Source of the DNA: SP197 sp965242595
Lineage (GTDB): Bacteria > Pseudomonadota > Alphaproteobacteria > SP197
NCBI GenBank assembly: GCA_965242595.1
Contig: OZ251464.1
Location: 1,984,001-2,048,000, forward strand
Length of the DNA: 64,000 bases
Reading direction: 5' to 3'
Of this stretch, positions 32,701 through 47,700 are shown one piece after another. The notes under the pieces were generated by a model, which was not told where the DNA came from, did no database searches, and saw only the letters and a program-made list of their open reading frames with translations. A program made the position numbers and the translations under genes. Position 1 is the first letter of the stretch. Each line of letters begins with the position of its first letter.

Positions 32701-35700
32701 ACCACCCCGGCGCTGGCCGTGGCCCCGGCCGCGATGGTGAGGGTGGTTGCGCTGGAAAGGGTGAAATCGCCCGCCGCCGCATGGGTTCCAGGGGCGGCGG
32801 CCACCGTCACCGTCACCGCCACGCTCGACGGCCGGTTCAGCACCGCCGTCACCGTCGCCACCCCGCCCGCCTCCGAAATCGATCCCGGAGTCAGGACCAG
32901 CGAGGCCTGCGGCGTCGCATCGTCGTCGGCGATGGCGAGCTCCACCCCCGCCGGGTCCGCCACCAGGCCATAGCTGTCGCTTGCCACGCCGGTCACCGTC
33001 ACCGTCTTCGCTGGCGAATCGCTCTCGTCGTCCACCGCCGTCACCGTCACCACGCCGCCGCTGGCCGTGGCCCCGGCCGCGATGGTCAGCGTCTTCGCCG
33101 CCGACAGCGTGAAATCCCCCACCGCCGCGTTCGCCCCCGCCATGGCCGCCACCGTCACCGTGATCGCCTGGCCCGAGACGCCGCCGGCCAGCCCGGCCGT
33201 CACCGTCGCCACATTGTTGGCCCCGCTCTCGTCGATGGACGCGCGCGAAAGGGCCAGCGTCAGCGTCGGCGTGGCATCGTCGTCCGTGATGGTCAGCGCC
33301 GTCCCGGTCACATCCACCGCCCCCTGGGCGTTGGCCCCGGTGCCGGTCAGCGTCACCGTCCCGTCCGGGGAATCCCAGGCGTTGGCGACCGCCGTCACGC
33401 TCACCGTTCCCGCGCTGGCGACCTCCCCCACCGCGATGGTCAGCGTCTTCGCGCCCGACAGCGTGAACGCGCCATCCTCGGTATGCGCCCCCGCCGCCGC
33501 CGCCACCGTGACGGTCACCGCCGTCACCGCCGCCCCGTTCAGCGTCGCCGTCACCGTCGCGATACCCCCCGCCTCCGCAATCGGGTTGGCCGACAGCATC
33601 AGCGCCGCCACCGGGCGGTCGTCGTCCACGATGGTCAGCGTCGCCGCGCGCGGATGCGCCACCCCGTTGCCGCCCACCGCCGTGGCCACCACCGCCACCG
33701 CCGCATCCGCCGCGTCATGGCTGTTGTCGTTGGCCGTCACCGTCACCCGCCCCGTGCTGGCGGTCGCCCCGGCCGCAATCGTCAGCACCGCCCCCGCCTG
33801 GCGGAAGGCGCCCGCCCGCGCCGGCGCCACCGGCGTGGTCGCCACCGTCACCGTCACCGCCGCGCTCGACGGACCCGAAAGCGCCGCCGTGATCGTCGCC
33901 ACCCCGCCCGCCTCCGCAATCGACGCCGGCGACAGCGCCAGCGTCACCGACGGCAGCGCCTCGTCGTCGGCCAGCGTCAGCGCCACCGCCGCCGGCGCCG
34001 CCACGCCATGGCCCCCGGTCGCCATGGCCGAAATCCGCGCCCGCTTGTCCGGCGCATCCACATCGTTGCCGTTCGCCGTCACCGTCACCTGCCCGCTGCT
34101 GGCGGTATCCCCGGCCGCAATCGTCAGCGTCCTGGCCGCGCTGAGGTCGAAATCGGCCGCCACCGCCCCGCTGGCGGTCAGCGCGGCCGCCGCCACCGTC
34201 ACCGTCACCGCCGCGCTGGAAGCATGCGACAGCGCCGCCGTCACCGTCGCCACCCCGCCGCTCTCGGAGATCGCCGCCGACGACAGCGCCAGCGTCAGCG
34301 TCGGCAGCGCGTCGTCGTCGGCGATGGTGCCCGCCGCCATCGCCGTTCCCAGGCGCGCGTTCACCGGCGCGTCGAGGGCCAGGCGCACCGTCTCGTCCAG
34401 CTCGTCGGTGTCGTCGCCGCTCACCGTCACGTCCACGCTTTTGGCGGTCTCGCCAGGCGCGAACGTCAGCACCCCCGATGCCAGCGCCAGGTAATCCACG
34501 CCCTGGCTGGCGCTGCCGCCCACATCCTCGGCATATTCCACCTTCACCTGCCTGCCGCTGGCCGCGTCCAGCGTCACCGGCAGGGCCAGGATGGCCGTCT
34601 CCCCCGCCGCCCCCTCGGCCACGCTGGCGGCGGCGATGGCCACCACCGGCTGCGGGTCGTCGTCCAGGATCGTCACCGTCACCGCGTTCGCGTCCAGCGC
34701 GCCGCCGCCCATGGCCCGCCCGCTCACCGTCGCCCTCTCCTCGCCTTCATCCAGGGCGTCGTCGGCCGCCGCGATCGTCACCACCCCCGTGCTGGCGGTC
34801 GCCCCGGGCGCGAACACCAGGTCGGTGGCCGCGCTCAGCGCCAGATCCGCCCCCGTCGCCGGCGGCTGCGCCGTCACCGTCACCCGCACCGTCACCGCCG
34901 CCGTCGCCGCCGGGTTCAGCGTCGCCGTCACCGTCGCCGCCCCGCCCGCCTCCGAGAGCGTGGCCGACGACAGCGCCAGCACCGCCTGCGGCGCCCCATC
35001 GTCATCTACAATGGTCAGCTCCACCTCCGCCGGGTCCGCCACCCCGTTGCCGCCCGCCGCCTGCCCCCTCACCGTCACCGCCACCGCCACCTTGCCGTCC
35101 GCCTCGTCCCTGTTGTTGTCGTTGGCCGTCACCGTCACCCGCCCGGCGCTGGCGGTCGCCCCGGCCGCAATCGTCAGCGTCGCCCCGCTCTGGGTGAAAT
35201 CGCTGGCGCTGGCCCCCGCGCCCGCCGCCGCCGTCACCGTCACCGTCACCGCCGCGCCCGAGGGATGGGAAAGCCTGGCCGTCACCGTCGCCTCGCCGCC
35301 GTTCTCGGCGATGGCGGCCGGCGCCAGCGCCAGCGTCAGCGTCGGCAGGGAATCGTCGTCGCTGAGCGTCAGCCGCGCCCCGGCGACATTCCCGGCCGCC
35401 ACATCGTTGGCCACCGAGGCCGTCACCGTCACCACCCGCCCGGCGCTGCCCTCATGGGCATGGTTGTCCACCGCCGTCACGATGGCCGTGTCGGAGGCGG
35501 CGCTCGTCGCCCCGGAAGCGATCACGATCACCGCGTCCGAACCCACGCCATAGGCCCCCGCCACCGGCGTCAGCGTGACGGTGGTCGCCGCCGGCGAGGG
35601 GCCGGAAAGCGTCGCCGTCACCGTCGCCACCTCGCCCGCCTCCGAAATCGTGGCCGGGGCCACCGCCAGCGTCACCTCCGGCGCCCCCTCGTCGTCGGCG

Positions 35701-38700
35701 ATGGTCAGCATGGCGGCCACCGGGCGCTCCGTGCCGGTGGGGAAGCTGTGACGGTTGCTCATGCTGCCCGAAACCGTCACCTGCTTCGCCGCCCCGTGGA
35801 CGTCGTTGTCGCTGGCGGTCACCGTCACCCGCCCGCCGCTCGCCGTCGCCCCGGCCGCAACCGTCAGCGTCGTCGTCGCCGACAGCGTGAAGTCCCCCGG
35901 CGCCGCATTGGTTCCAGCCGCCGCTGCCACCGTCACCGTGGTCGCCGCCGCCGATGGGTGCGACAGCGCCGCCGTCACCGTCGCCACCCCGCCCGCCTCG
36001 GAAATCGTGGCCGGCGTCACCGCCAGCCTCGCGGTCGGCGCCGCATCGTCGTCGGCCAGGCTCAGCGTCACCGCCGCCGCATCCGCCATCCCCGCCGGGC
36101 CGTCCGCGCTTGCCGTCACCGTCACCTGCTTCGCCGGGCCGTCCGTGTCGTCGTCCACCGCCGTCACCGTCACCCGCCCGCTGCTGGCGCTCTGCCCCGC
36201 CGCGACGGTCAGGGTGTTCGGCGCCGACAGCGTGAAGTCCCGCGCCTGCGCGTTCGTCCCGGCCGCCGCCACCACCGTCAGCGTGGTCGCCACCGCCGCC
36301 GGGCGCGACAGCGCCGCCGTCACCGTCGCCACCCCGCCCGCCTCCGAAACCGTGGCCGGCGTCAGCGCCAGCACCGCCTGCGGCACCGCATCGTCGTCGT
36401 TCAGCGTCAGCATGGCCCCGGTCACCTCGCTGTCCGCCCCCACATCGTTCGCCACCGACGCCGTCACCGTCACGCTGCGCCCGGCGCCGCCCTGGTGGAC
36501 GTCGTCGTTCACCGCCGTCACCGTCGCCTCGTCGTCCTTGTTGCTGGTCGCGCCGCCCGCGATGACGATGGTGGCATCGCCCACCGCATAGTCCCCCGCC
36601 ACCGGCGCCACCGTGACGGTGGTCGCCGCCCCCGATGGATGCGACAGGGTCGCCGTCACCGTCGCCACCCCGCCCGCCTCCGAAACCGAAGCCGGCGCTA
36701 CCGCCAGCGTCACCTCCGGCGTGGCGTCGTCGTCCACGATGGTGAGCGTCACGCCCAGCGGTCTCTCCACCGCGCTGTCGCCGTCGGTCACGCCGGAGAC
36801 CGACAGAACCAGGTCGGCCGCATCCACGTCGTCGGCCACCCCCGCCACCCACAACTCCTCCGTGCTGGCGGTCGCGCCCGCCGCGATGGTCAGGTCTGAG
36901 GCCGAGCTGATCTTGAAACCGTCCTTGTCCTCGGGCGACAGCGAGTTCGCCACGCTCACATAGATCGTCACCGCCGTCTGCACCGTCTTCGACAGGCTGG
37001 CCGTCACCGTCGCCCGCCCGCCCGCCTCGGCGATCGACGTCGCAGACAGCATCAGCGTCGCCACCGCCGGGCCGTCGTTGTCGCGGATCGTCACGGTCGG
37101 GGCATTCGCATCCTGATGGTTGCTGATGATCGTCACCCCCTGGTCGTTCGTCGCCGTGCCCGTCAGCACCACGAGCTTGCCGTCATCCTCGTCGCTGTTC
37201 TCCACCGCCGTCAGCGTCACCACCCCCGTGCTGGCGGTTTGCCCGGCCGCGATGGTCAGCTTCGTGCCGGTCAGCGTGTAGTCGCTGCTATCCGTGTCCT
37301 TCCCCCCCGTCGCCGTCACCGTCACCGTGGTCGCCGCGCTCGAGGGATGGGAGAGGCTGGCGGTCACCGTCGCCACCCCGCCCGCCTCGGCGATGGTGGA
37401 GGGCGTCGCCGTCAGCACCGCCTGCGGCGCGCCATCGTCGTCGCGGACGGTCAGGGTGGCGCCCGCCACCGTCACCGCCCCGTTGCCGCCCGACGCCTGC
37501 CCCGTCACCGTCACGCTGTTGTCGGGCGCATCGGTGGCGTTGTCCTTCGCCGTCGCCGTCACCGCCCCCGTGCTGGCGCTCGCCCCGGCGGCGATGGTCA
37601 GCGTCTTTGCCGCGCTCAGCTCGAAATCCGCATCCCCCGCCACCGTAACGGTCACCGCGTCGGTCGAGACCGACGTCATGGTCGCCGTCACGGTCGCCAT
37701 CCCGACATCCTCCGAGATCGACGCCGGCGAAACCGCCAGCTGCGCCGTGATGGCGTCGTTGTCGGCGATGGTGGCCGTGCCGCTGGCGCCCGCCGCCGCG
37801 ATACTGGCATCCACCGCCCCGCTCAGGGTGACGACCAGGGTCTCGGCCGCCTCGTTCAGGGCATCGTCGCTCACCGTCACCGGGATCGCCCCGCTGGCGG
37901 CCCCGGCGGCCAGGGTCAGGGTGCCGGGCGTCAGCGCCGTGTAATCCGCCCCCGCTGTCGCCGTGCCGGTGCCCGCATCGGCATAGTCCACCGTCACCTG
38001 CTTTCCGCTCGCCACGTCCGGCGTCACCGTGAAGGACAGCGTCCCGACATCCTCCGCCACGCTGGGCGACGAGATCGTCAGCTCCGGCGGGTCGTCGTCG
38101 TCGGCGATGGTGCCGGTCGCCGTCGCCGCCGTGCTGGAAAGCGTCAGATGGGCCGCCCCGGTCAGCCCCACCACCACCGTCTCGTCCGCCTCGTCCGAGC
38201 GGTCGTCGCTCACCGCCACCTCGATCTGTCCCGCGCTCGCGCCGATGGCGAAGGTCAGCGTGCCGGCCGCCAGGGCGGTGTAATCCACCCCCGCCGTCGC
38301 CGTGCCGCCGCTCCCCGCGCCGTAATTGACCGTCGTCTCCCGCCCGCTGGCCGCGTCCAGCGTCACCGCGAACGACAGCGCCGCCCCAGCCTCACCCTCG
38401 CCCACCCGCGCCCCGGCGATGGCGACCGTTGGGGCCGGGTCGTCGTCGGCGATGGTGCCGGTCGCCGTCGCCGCCGTGCTGGAAAGCGTCAGGCCGGTGG
38501 CCCCGGTCAGCCCCACCACCACCGTCTCGTCCGCCTCGTCCAGGGCGTCGTCGCTCACCGCCACCTCGATCCGTCCCGCGGTCACGCCGATGGCGAAGGT
38601 CAGCGTGCCGGGTGCCAGCGCCATGTAGTCCACGCCGGAGCTCGCCGTGCCCGTGCCGGCATCGGCGTAATCCACCGTCGTCTCCCGCCCGCTCGCCGTC

Positions 38701-41700
38701 ACCCCCTGCGCGAAGGCCAGCGTCACCGGGAACGACAGCGCCGCCCCGCCCTCGCTCGCCCGCGCCTGGCCGATGGCGACCGACGGCGAGGGGTTGCCGT
38801 CGCTCACCGTCACCGTCACGATCACGTCGGCCAGGCGGTCGTAATCGGCGTCGCCGCTGCTGGCCGCATCCAGCGTGAAGGCGATCCGCTCGTCGTCCTC
38901 GTCCACCCGGTCCTCCCGCCCCTGCGCCCCCACCGTCTGCGCCGTGCTCCAATTGGCGGGCGTGAAGGTCAGCGTCTGCGTGTCCAGGAAACCGCCCCGG
39001 ATCTTGCCCACCAGCGCCTCTGCGGAGTCGCCGCTCGTGATCGTCACCGCCACATCCGCCGCCGGCTTGCTCGCCAGCGCCAGCGTGAAGGTCTCCTCTG
39101 TTGCCGCGTCCTCCGCCACCGTCACCGCGCTCCGCGACAGCACCAGCCCGGCCGCGTCCACATCCGTCGTCCGCGCCTTCGCCCGCGCCGTCGCCAGCAC
39201 CGAATAGGCGTCGCTGGCGCCACCGTCCGCATTCAGCGCCAGCTCCCAATCCTGGTCGCCGTCCACCGCCCGGTCCGCCGCGCCGGTCACCGTCACCGTC
39301 TGCGCCGTCATCCAATTGCCGGGCGTGAAGGTCAGCGTGGTCGCCGCCGCCGGCGCCGCGCCCCCCGAAGCCAGCAGCCCTTCGCCATCGTCGCCGCTGG
39401 TCACCTCCACCGTCGCATTCCCTATCGGCTCGCTGGCCAGCGCCAGGGTGAAGCTCGCGCTGGCGCCCTCCGCCAGCGTGAACCACGGGGCGTTGGCGTC
39501 CGCCGGCGGGGCCGGCGCCAGCGCCAGACCGGCCGCATCGTCCTCCGTCACCGTCAGCGTCACGTCGGCCGGGTTGCCGTTGCCGCTGGAAACGCCCGAC
39601 ACCACCACCTGCTTGCCGCCGGCCGCCGCATCGACGATCGAGTCCACCAGATCGTCCACCGCCGTTACGGTCACCGTCCCGGTGCTGTCCACCGCCCCGG
39701 CGGCGATGGTCAGCGTGGTTCCCGTCTGGGTGAAATCGTCGGCCGCCGCGTTGGTCCCCGCCCGCGTGGACACGACGACCGTGGTCGCCTCGCTCAGCGC
39801 CGCCGCCAGATGGGCCGTCACCGTGGCCATGCGCGCGGCCGCCGCCGCGCCCGCATCCTCCTCGATGCCGGTCCGCGACAGCGCCAGGGACACATCCGTC
39901 GCCCGCCCCATCGCCTCTGCCGAGGGCGGCCCGTCCGCCGCCCCGGCGCGGGTCGAAATCACCCGCAGCGTGTAATCCACCCCCGCCGTCAGGCCGGTGA
40001 TGGTCCGGCTCGTGCTTCCCGCGCCGACGACCGTCGCCTGGCGGGTGGCCACATCGTAGCCTTGCGCCCCCGATTTCCACTGCACCTTGTAGCCGTCCGC
40101 CTGCGCCGCCGCCGTCCAGTCCACCTTGAGCGCGTCCACCGCCGGCGTCGTCGTCACCGAACTCACCCGGTCCGGCGCCCGTGGCAGCACGGTCATGGTC
40201 AAGGGCAGGCTGCCGCTGTCGCCATCCCGGTCGCTTGCGGTCAGCGACCAGGTGGCCGCCGCTGCCGCCGTGGCCGGCGTGCCGCACAGCGTCCGCGCCG
40301 CCCCGCAGGCGCCGCTGCCATCGTCGTCGAATTCCAGCCCCGTCGGCAGCGACAGCGTGGTCGCCAGCCCCGGCCCGCTCAGCGTGTAGCCGAGCGGCAG
40401 GTTGCCGGAGACCGCCGCCGGCAGCAGCTGCGAGACCGTCTCGCCCTCGGTCCAGGTCCAGGCGTCCTCGGCATCGTCCGCGAACGATGGCTGGGTGTCC
40501 TCCTCCACCGCCAGCGTGAACGTCAGCACCGCCCGGTCGCCATCCACATCGCTGGCGGTCAGCCGGTAGCTGGCGCCCGCGGCGGCGGCCGTGGGCGTGC
40601 CCGTGATGCGGCGCGTGGCGGCATCGAAGGCCAGCCCCGCCGGCAGCGCCGGCGTCAGGGCGTAGCTTAGCGCCGAGTTCACGTCGGTCGCCGTCTCCCC
40701 CGCCCCCGGCGTCGGGAAGCTCGCCGCCGGCAGCGCCGGATCGTCGGCCCACACCGGGCTTCCCTTCACGAACCTCTTGGCCGCCACCGTCGCCGAGCCG
40801 AAGGAAGGCGCCCGGTCGTTGATGCGCGGAGGGCGGTTCGTGAACGAAATCGGCGCCCGCACGTCGATATCCAGGATCGCCGGCGTGTTGTGATAAGGCC
40901 CTCCATCGGCCCGGATATAGCCGCTGACGCCTTCGTTGGCGTCGTAGAACAGCCGGAACGGATGGCGCGGAACGGTGATGCCGTCGCCGTCCCAGTCCGA
41001 CGCCTGCACCTGGTATTCGAAGGTGAGTTCGCCCGGGTTGGTGTCGTAGAACGTGGCCGCCGCCGCCTCGCGGTCGTTGTCGCCGATCTTGAACTTCAGG
41101 CCCATGCCGGCGCCGGGCGTGGCGATGGCGGCATCGAAATTGAACGAGAACAGGATGATGCCGCCGGTGCGGAAATTCGCCAGCGTCGCGCCCTGGTGGT
41201 CGGTGATGCGCAGGCGCTCGACGCCCGGGTTGGTGGACACGGCGATGGAGACGTTCAGCGTCGCCACATCGCCGTCCCGGTCGGTCGCCGTCAGCCGATA
41301 GACCGTCGCCGCTCTGGTTTGCGTCGGCCGCCCCGTGATGCGCCCGCCATGGCTGTCCCGCGCCCCTGGCGCCGTGTAGGCCAGCCCCGCCGGCAAGCTC
41401 GCCATGGCATAGGTCAGCCTGCCATTGCCCCCGGTCGCCGCCGGCAGGCTGAAGGTGGGGAACGCCCGGTCGATGCCCAGCGTCCGCGCCACCTGCGAGA
41501 CCGCGAACGAGGGTTGCAGATCGTCGGAAATCGTCCCGGTTCCGGTCGCCATCGCCAGAGTCGCATGCGCCGGCGCGGACAGCGTCACCACCACCGTCTC
41601 GCCGCTCTCGCTGCGGGTGTCGCTCCAGGCGGCGATGCCGATGGTCCTGGCCGTCACGCCGGGCGCGAACGTCAGTGTGCCCGCCGTCAGCGCCGTGTAG

Positions 41701-44700
41701 TCCACCCCGGCGGTCGCCGTGCCGCCGCTCCCCTCCGCATAGTTCACCGTCACCTGGCGCCCGCTGGCCGCGCTCAGCGTCACCGTGAAGGTCAGCGTCC
41801 CGCCCTCGCCCACCTCCGGTGAATCGATCGCCAGCGACGGCGTCGCATCGTCGTCGGCGATGGTGCCGGTGCCTGTGGCCGCGCTCCCCAGCGTCGCGCC
41901 CGAGGGGTTGGAAAGGACCACGCGCAGCGTCTCGTCCGCTTCGTCCAGCCTGTCGTCTGCCACCGCCGCGGCGATGGTCTTGCGCGTCTGCCCCGGCGCG
42001 AACGTCAGCGTCCCGCCCGCCAGCGCCCCATAGTCGGTCCCGGAGGTGGCCGTGCCCAAGCCCGCATCCGCCCAGTCCACCGTCACCTGACGGCCGCTCA
42101 CCGCGTCCAGCGTCACCGCGAAGGACAGCGCCGCCTGGCCGCTATCGCCCTCCGCCACGCTGGGCGAGGAGATCGCCAGCGTCGGCGAGGGGTCGTCGTC
42201 GGCGATGGTGCCGGTTGCCGTCGCCGTGCCCAGGGCCGCGTTCATGGCGTCGGAGAGCGTCACCGCCACCGTTTCGTCCACCTCGTCCAGCGTGTCGCCT
42301 TCCACCGTCACGGCGATGGTCTTGGCCGTCTCGCCCACCGCGAATGTCAGCGTGCCGGGCGCCAGCGCCGTGTAATCCACCCCCGCCGTCGCCGTGCCCG
42401 TCCCCGCATCGGCATAGTTCACCGTCACCGTCTGGCCGCTGGCTATGCTGAGCGTCACCGGCAACGACAACACCGCCTGGCCGGTATCGACCTCCACCAC
42501 CCGCGCCGCCGCGATGGCCAGCGTCGGGCGGGTGTCGTCATCGATGATCGTCCCCGTGCCGCTCGCCCCGCTCAGATTCGCGTTGGTCGCGTTGCTCAAG
42601 CTCAGCACCACGGTCTCGTCCGCCTCGTGCCCCGCATCCCCGGCCACCGTCACGACGATGTCCTTGCTGCGCTCTCCCGGCGCGAAGGTCAGCGTGCCGG
42701 GGGCCAGGGCCGTGTAATCCACCCCCGAGGTCGCCGTGCCCGTCCCGGCGTCGGCATAGTCCACCGTCACCGTCTGGCCGCTGGCCACGCCCAGCCTGGC
42801 GCTGAAGGTCAGCATGGCCGCCATGGCGTCGCCGGCACCGCCCTCGGAAACCGACGCCGCATCGGTCAGCGCCAGGTCCGGCTGGTTGTCGTTGTCAGTC
42901 AGCGTCAGCGCCGCCCCCGTCACGCTGCCCGCGCCGGTGGGGGAGCTATGGTCGTTCGCCACCGTCGCCGTCACCGTCTCCTGGCGGGCGGGGTCGTCGC
43001 GCAGATTGTCTATCGCCGCCAGCCTCGCCCTGTCCGAGGCGGCGGCCGTGGCCCCGGCCGCGATCACGATGGTGGCGTCCGGACCCACCGTCCAGGCCCC
43101 CGCCTTCGGCACCACCGTCACCGTGGTCGCCGCGCTCGAGGCGCCCGACAGCGTCGCCGACACCGACGCCACCCCGCCCGCCTCCGAAATCGAGGTCGGC
43201 GCCACCGTCAGCGTCACCTCCGGCGCCGCGTCGTCGTCTTCGATGGTGAGCGTCAGCGGCAGCACCGCCTGGGTGTTCGCGCCGCTGGCCGCGCTCGCCG
43301 AGATCGTCACCTGCTTGTCCGGCCCATCCACCTGGTCGTTCACCGCCGCCACCGTCACCACCCCCTCGCTCGCCGTCTCCCCCATCTTGAGGGTCAGCGT
43401 CGTCGCCGCGCTCAGCGTGAAATCGCCCGCCACCGCCGGCGCCACCGGGGCCGCCGTCACCGTCACCGTCATCGCCGTGCTCGGCGGCAAGGGCAGCCGC
43501 GCCGTCACCGTCGCCGCCCCGGCCTGGCCGCCATCCTCTTCGATGCGCGCCGACGACAGATGCAGCGTCACCCGCGCGCCATCGTCGTCGAGATTGGCCG
43601 CCCGCACCTCGCTGCTCGCCAGGGCGCGATAGCCGGCGTCGCCGGGCGGCGTGGCCGTGGCCGCCGCGCTGTCCGCATCCAGCGTGATGGCATAGCTCAC
43701 ATCGCCGTCCACCGGATTGGCAGGCGCGTCGTTCTGGCCGTGAACCGTCACCGTCTGCGCCGTGCTCCAGCTGGTGGCGTCGAATGTCAGCGTCGCCATT
43801 GCCGCCGCGCTCGCGCCGCTGGCGACCGAAATCAGCCCCTCGCCCGTATTGCCGCTGCTCACCGTCACCGTCACCGCCGCCGTCGGCGCGCTGGCAAGCG
43901 CCACCGTGAAGCTGTCCGTGGTTCCCGTCTCGCTGGTCTGGGTCGAACCCTGGCTCTCCACCACCGTCAGCCCCGCCGCGTCGTCATCGACATTGGTCAC
44001 GCTCACCGTGACGTTCCCCAGGCCGCGATAGGCGCCGTCGCCCGCGCTGTCCGGGTTGAGCGTGACGGCATAGCTGGCGTCGCCATCGTCCGCGTCGTCG
44101 TCCACGCCCCGCACCCGCACCTCCTGGCCCACATTCCAGTCGGACGCGCTGAAGCTCAGCGTCCCCGAACTGCCCCAGTTGCCGCCGCTATCCACCGACA
44201 GCTGGCCCTCGCCCGCCGACCCGGACGGGATCGACGCCGCCACCGTCACCGCCGCCACCGGCTGGCTGGAAAGCGCCACCGTGAAGCTGTCCGTGCCTCC
44301 CGCCTCGCCGGTCCGGGTCGCCCCCTGGCTCTCCACCACCGTCAGCCCCGCCCGGTCGTCGTCGTCGCGGATGAAATTGCTCGCAGTCGAGTCCCTCACA
44401 TTGGCGTTGACCTGGTTGGTGAGCCTCAGGCACACCGACTCGTAGAGGTTCTCGTCGATGTCGTCGTCCAGCACCGTCACGTGGAAGCTGAGGGAATTGC
44501 TGCCCGGCGGGATGGTCACCACCCGCCCGGTGAGGGAGGTGTAGTCCAGCCCCGCGGTTGCGGGGGGACGCGGCCCAGGCGCCCTGCAGGTTCCCAGATT
44601 GAACGTGATCGGCAGCTCGCTCCTGCCATCCAGTTGCAAAACGAAATTCACCTGCCCCGCCTGTCTGTAGGTGAAACTGCTGCCGGGCCTCTGCGCCGCG

Positions 44701-47700
44701 CCGCTGCGCCCTTCCCAGCCGGCATCGTCCGAACTGAAGAGGGTGACCGTCGGCGTTCTGTCGTCGTCGGTCAGCGTCAGCGCCACGTCGGCCGCATCCG
44801 CCACCCCGTTGCCGCCCGTCGCCGTGCCCGAGACCGTCACCTGCTTGCTGGGCGAATCCAACCCGTTGTTGTTCGCCCTCACCGTCACCGCCCCGGTGCT
44901 GGCCGTGCTGCCGGCCGCGATGGTCAGCGTTTTGGCCATGCTCAGCGTGAAGTCCCGCGCCGCCGCATAGCTTCCCGGCGCCGCCGCCACCGTCACCGTC
45001 ACCGCCTCGCTGGAGGCGGCCGAAAGCGCCGCCGTCACCGACGTTACACCGCCCGACTCCGAAATCGACGACGGCGCCAGCGCCAGCGTCAGCGTCGGCA
45101 ACACATCGTCGTCGCTCAGCGTCAGCGTCGCGTCCGCCGGCGGCGCCACCCCGTTGCCGCCCACCGCCGTGGCCGAGACCGTCACCTGCTTGTCGGGCGA
45201 GTCCACATCGTTGCCGTTCGCCGTCACCGTCACCGCCCCGGCGCTGGTGGTGCTGCCGGCGGCGATGGTCAGCGTCCTGGCCGCGCTGAGGTCGAAATCC
45301 GCCCCCACCGCCCCGGTTCCCGCCGCCGCCACCACCGTCACCGTCACCGCCTCGCCCGAGGGATGGGACAGCATGGCCGTCACCGTCGCCACCCCGCCGG
45401 TCTCCGAAATCGACGCCGGCTCCAGCGCCAGCGTCAGCGTCGGCAGCGCGTCGTCGTCGTTCAGCGTCAGCGCCGCCCCGGTGACAGCGCCCACCCCCGG
45501 CCCGCTCGCCGCCCGGCCCGTCACCGTGACGGAACGGCCGCCGCTGCCCTCATGGGCGTCGTTGTCCACCGCCGCCACCGTCGCCACATCGTCGCCGCCG
45601 GCGGTCTGCCCGCCCGCGATGACGATGCTGGCATCCGCCCCCGCCGTGTAGCCCCCCTCCACCGGCGTCACCGTCACCGTCACCGCCGCCACCGAGGGAT
45701 GGGACAGCATGGCCGATACCGTCGCCACCCCGCCCGCCTCCGCAATCGAGGCCGGGTTCACCGCCAGCGTCACCGAGGGCGGGGCGTCGTCGTCGGCCAG
45801 CGTCAGCGCCGCCCCGTTGACGGCGTTGCCGCCCAGGGCGCTCGCCGCCCTGCCGGTCACCGTCACGCTCCGCCCCGCCGCCCCTTCGTAAGCGTCGTTG
45901 TCCGCCGCCACCACCGTGGCGATGTCGGCGCTGGCGGTCTGCCCGGCCGCGATGGCGATGCTGGCGTCCGCCCCCTGGCCATAGGCGCCGGCCACCGCCT
46001 CCACCGTCACCGTCACCGCCTGGCTGGACGGCCCCGACAGCACCGCCGTCACCGTCGCCACCCCGCCCGCTTCCGTCACCGATGCCGGCCGCGCCGCCAG
46101 TGTCACCGACGGCGTCTCTTCGTCGTCCGTAATGGTCAGCACCGCCCCGGTCACGCCCCCCGCGCCCTGGGCATTGGTCATGCTGCCCGTCACCGCCACC
46201 TGCCGGTCCGCCTCGTCGATGGCGTCGTCCAGCGCCGTCACCAGCGCGGTATCGCCCGCATTCTCGGTTCGCCCCGCCTGGATGACGATATGGCGGGTGG
46301 AGTCGTCCACCTCATAGGCGCCCGACAGCGACGCCACCGTCACCGTCGTCACCGCGCTGGACGGATGCGACAGCGCCGCCGATACCGTCGCCACCCCGCC
46401 CGCCTCCGAAATCGTGGCCGGCGCCGCCGTCAGCGTCACCCCCGGCGCCGCGTCGTCGTCGTTCAGCGTCAGCGCCACCGCCGCCGGCGCCGCCACCCCG
46501 CCACCCGCCGCCAGGCCGGAGATCGTCACCGTCCCGTTGGGCGCGTCCGTGGCGTTCCCCACCGCCGTCACCGTCACCGCCCCGCTGCTGGCGCTCTGCC
46601 CGGCCGCCACCGTCAGCGTCCGCGCCGCCGACAGGGTGAAGTCCAGCGCCGACGCCCACGCCCCCGGCTGTGCCTGAACCGTCACCGTCACCGCCGCGCT
46701 CGCCCCCGCCGACAGGGTGGCCGTCACCGTCGCCACCCCGCCCGCTTCCGCGATCGCCGCCGGCTCCAGCACCAGCGCCAGCGTCGGCGGCCCGTCGTCG
46801 TCCAGCAGCGTCAGCACCGCATCCGCCGGCGCCGCTATCCCGCCGCCGGCGCTGCTGCCGGAGATCGTCACCCGCTTGTCCGCCGTGTCGTCGCCATTCC
46901 CCACCGCCGTCACCGTCACCACGCCGCTGCTGGCCGTCGCCCCGGCCGCGATGGTCAGCTTGGTTCCCGTCAGCGTGAAATCGCCCACCGCCGCCCCGGC
47001 CCCGGGCGCCGCCGCCACCGTCACCGTCACCGCCTGGCTGGCCGGATAGGAGAGCGTCGCCGTCACCGTCGCCACCCCGCCCGTCTCCGAGATCGACGAC
47101 GACGACAGCACCAGCGCGGCCGTCGGGCGGGCATCGTCGTCCTCCAGCGTCAGCGCCACCGGGCTGGGCGCCGCCGCCCCGTTGCCGCCGGCAACCGTGC
47201 CCTGGACCCGCACCCGCTTGTCCGGCGTCACCGCCGCATTGCCCACCGCCGTCACCGTCACCACGCCGCTGCTGGCGGTCTGCCCGGCCGCGATGGTCAG
47301 CGTCCGCGCCGCCGACAGCGCGAAGTCCCGCGCCGCCGCCCCGGCCCCCGGCAGCGCCTGCACCGTCACCGTGGTGTCCTGGCTGGACTCGCCCGAAAGC
47401 GTCGCCGTCACCGTCGCCACCCCGCCGCTCTCCGAAATCGACGCCGGCGCCACCGCCAGCGCCACCGCCGGCGTCGCCTCGTCGTCCACCAGGAACAGGA
47501 ACAGATCCTCGAGGCGATGCGCCGGCACGCCCTGCCCCAACGACACCCGGCCCTCGATGCGCACCTCCCTGTTGGGCGCATCCACATCGTTGTCCAGCCC
47601 CGTGATCTCCACCGCCTCCGTGCTGGCCGTCTGCCCCGCCACGATGTTCAGCCCGGTGCCCGTGCCGCCCCGCACCGCCTCGGCCCGGTAGCCCGCCACA

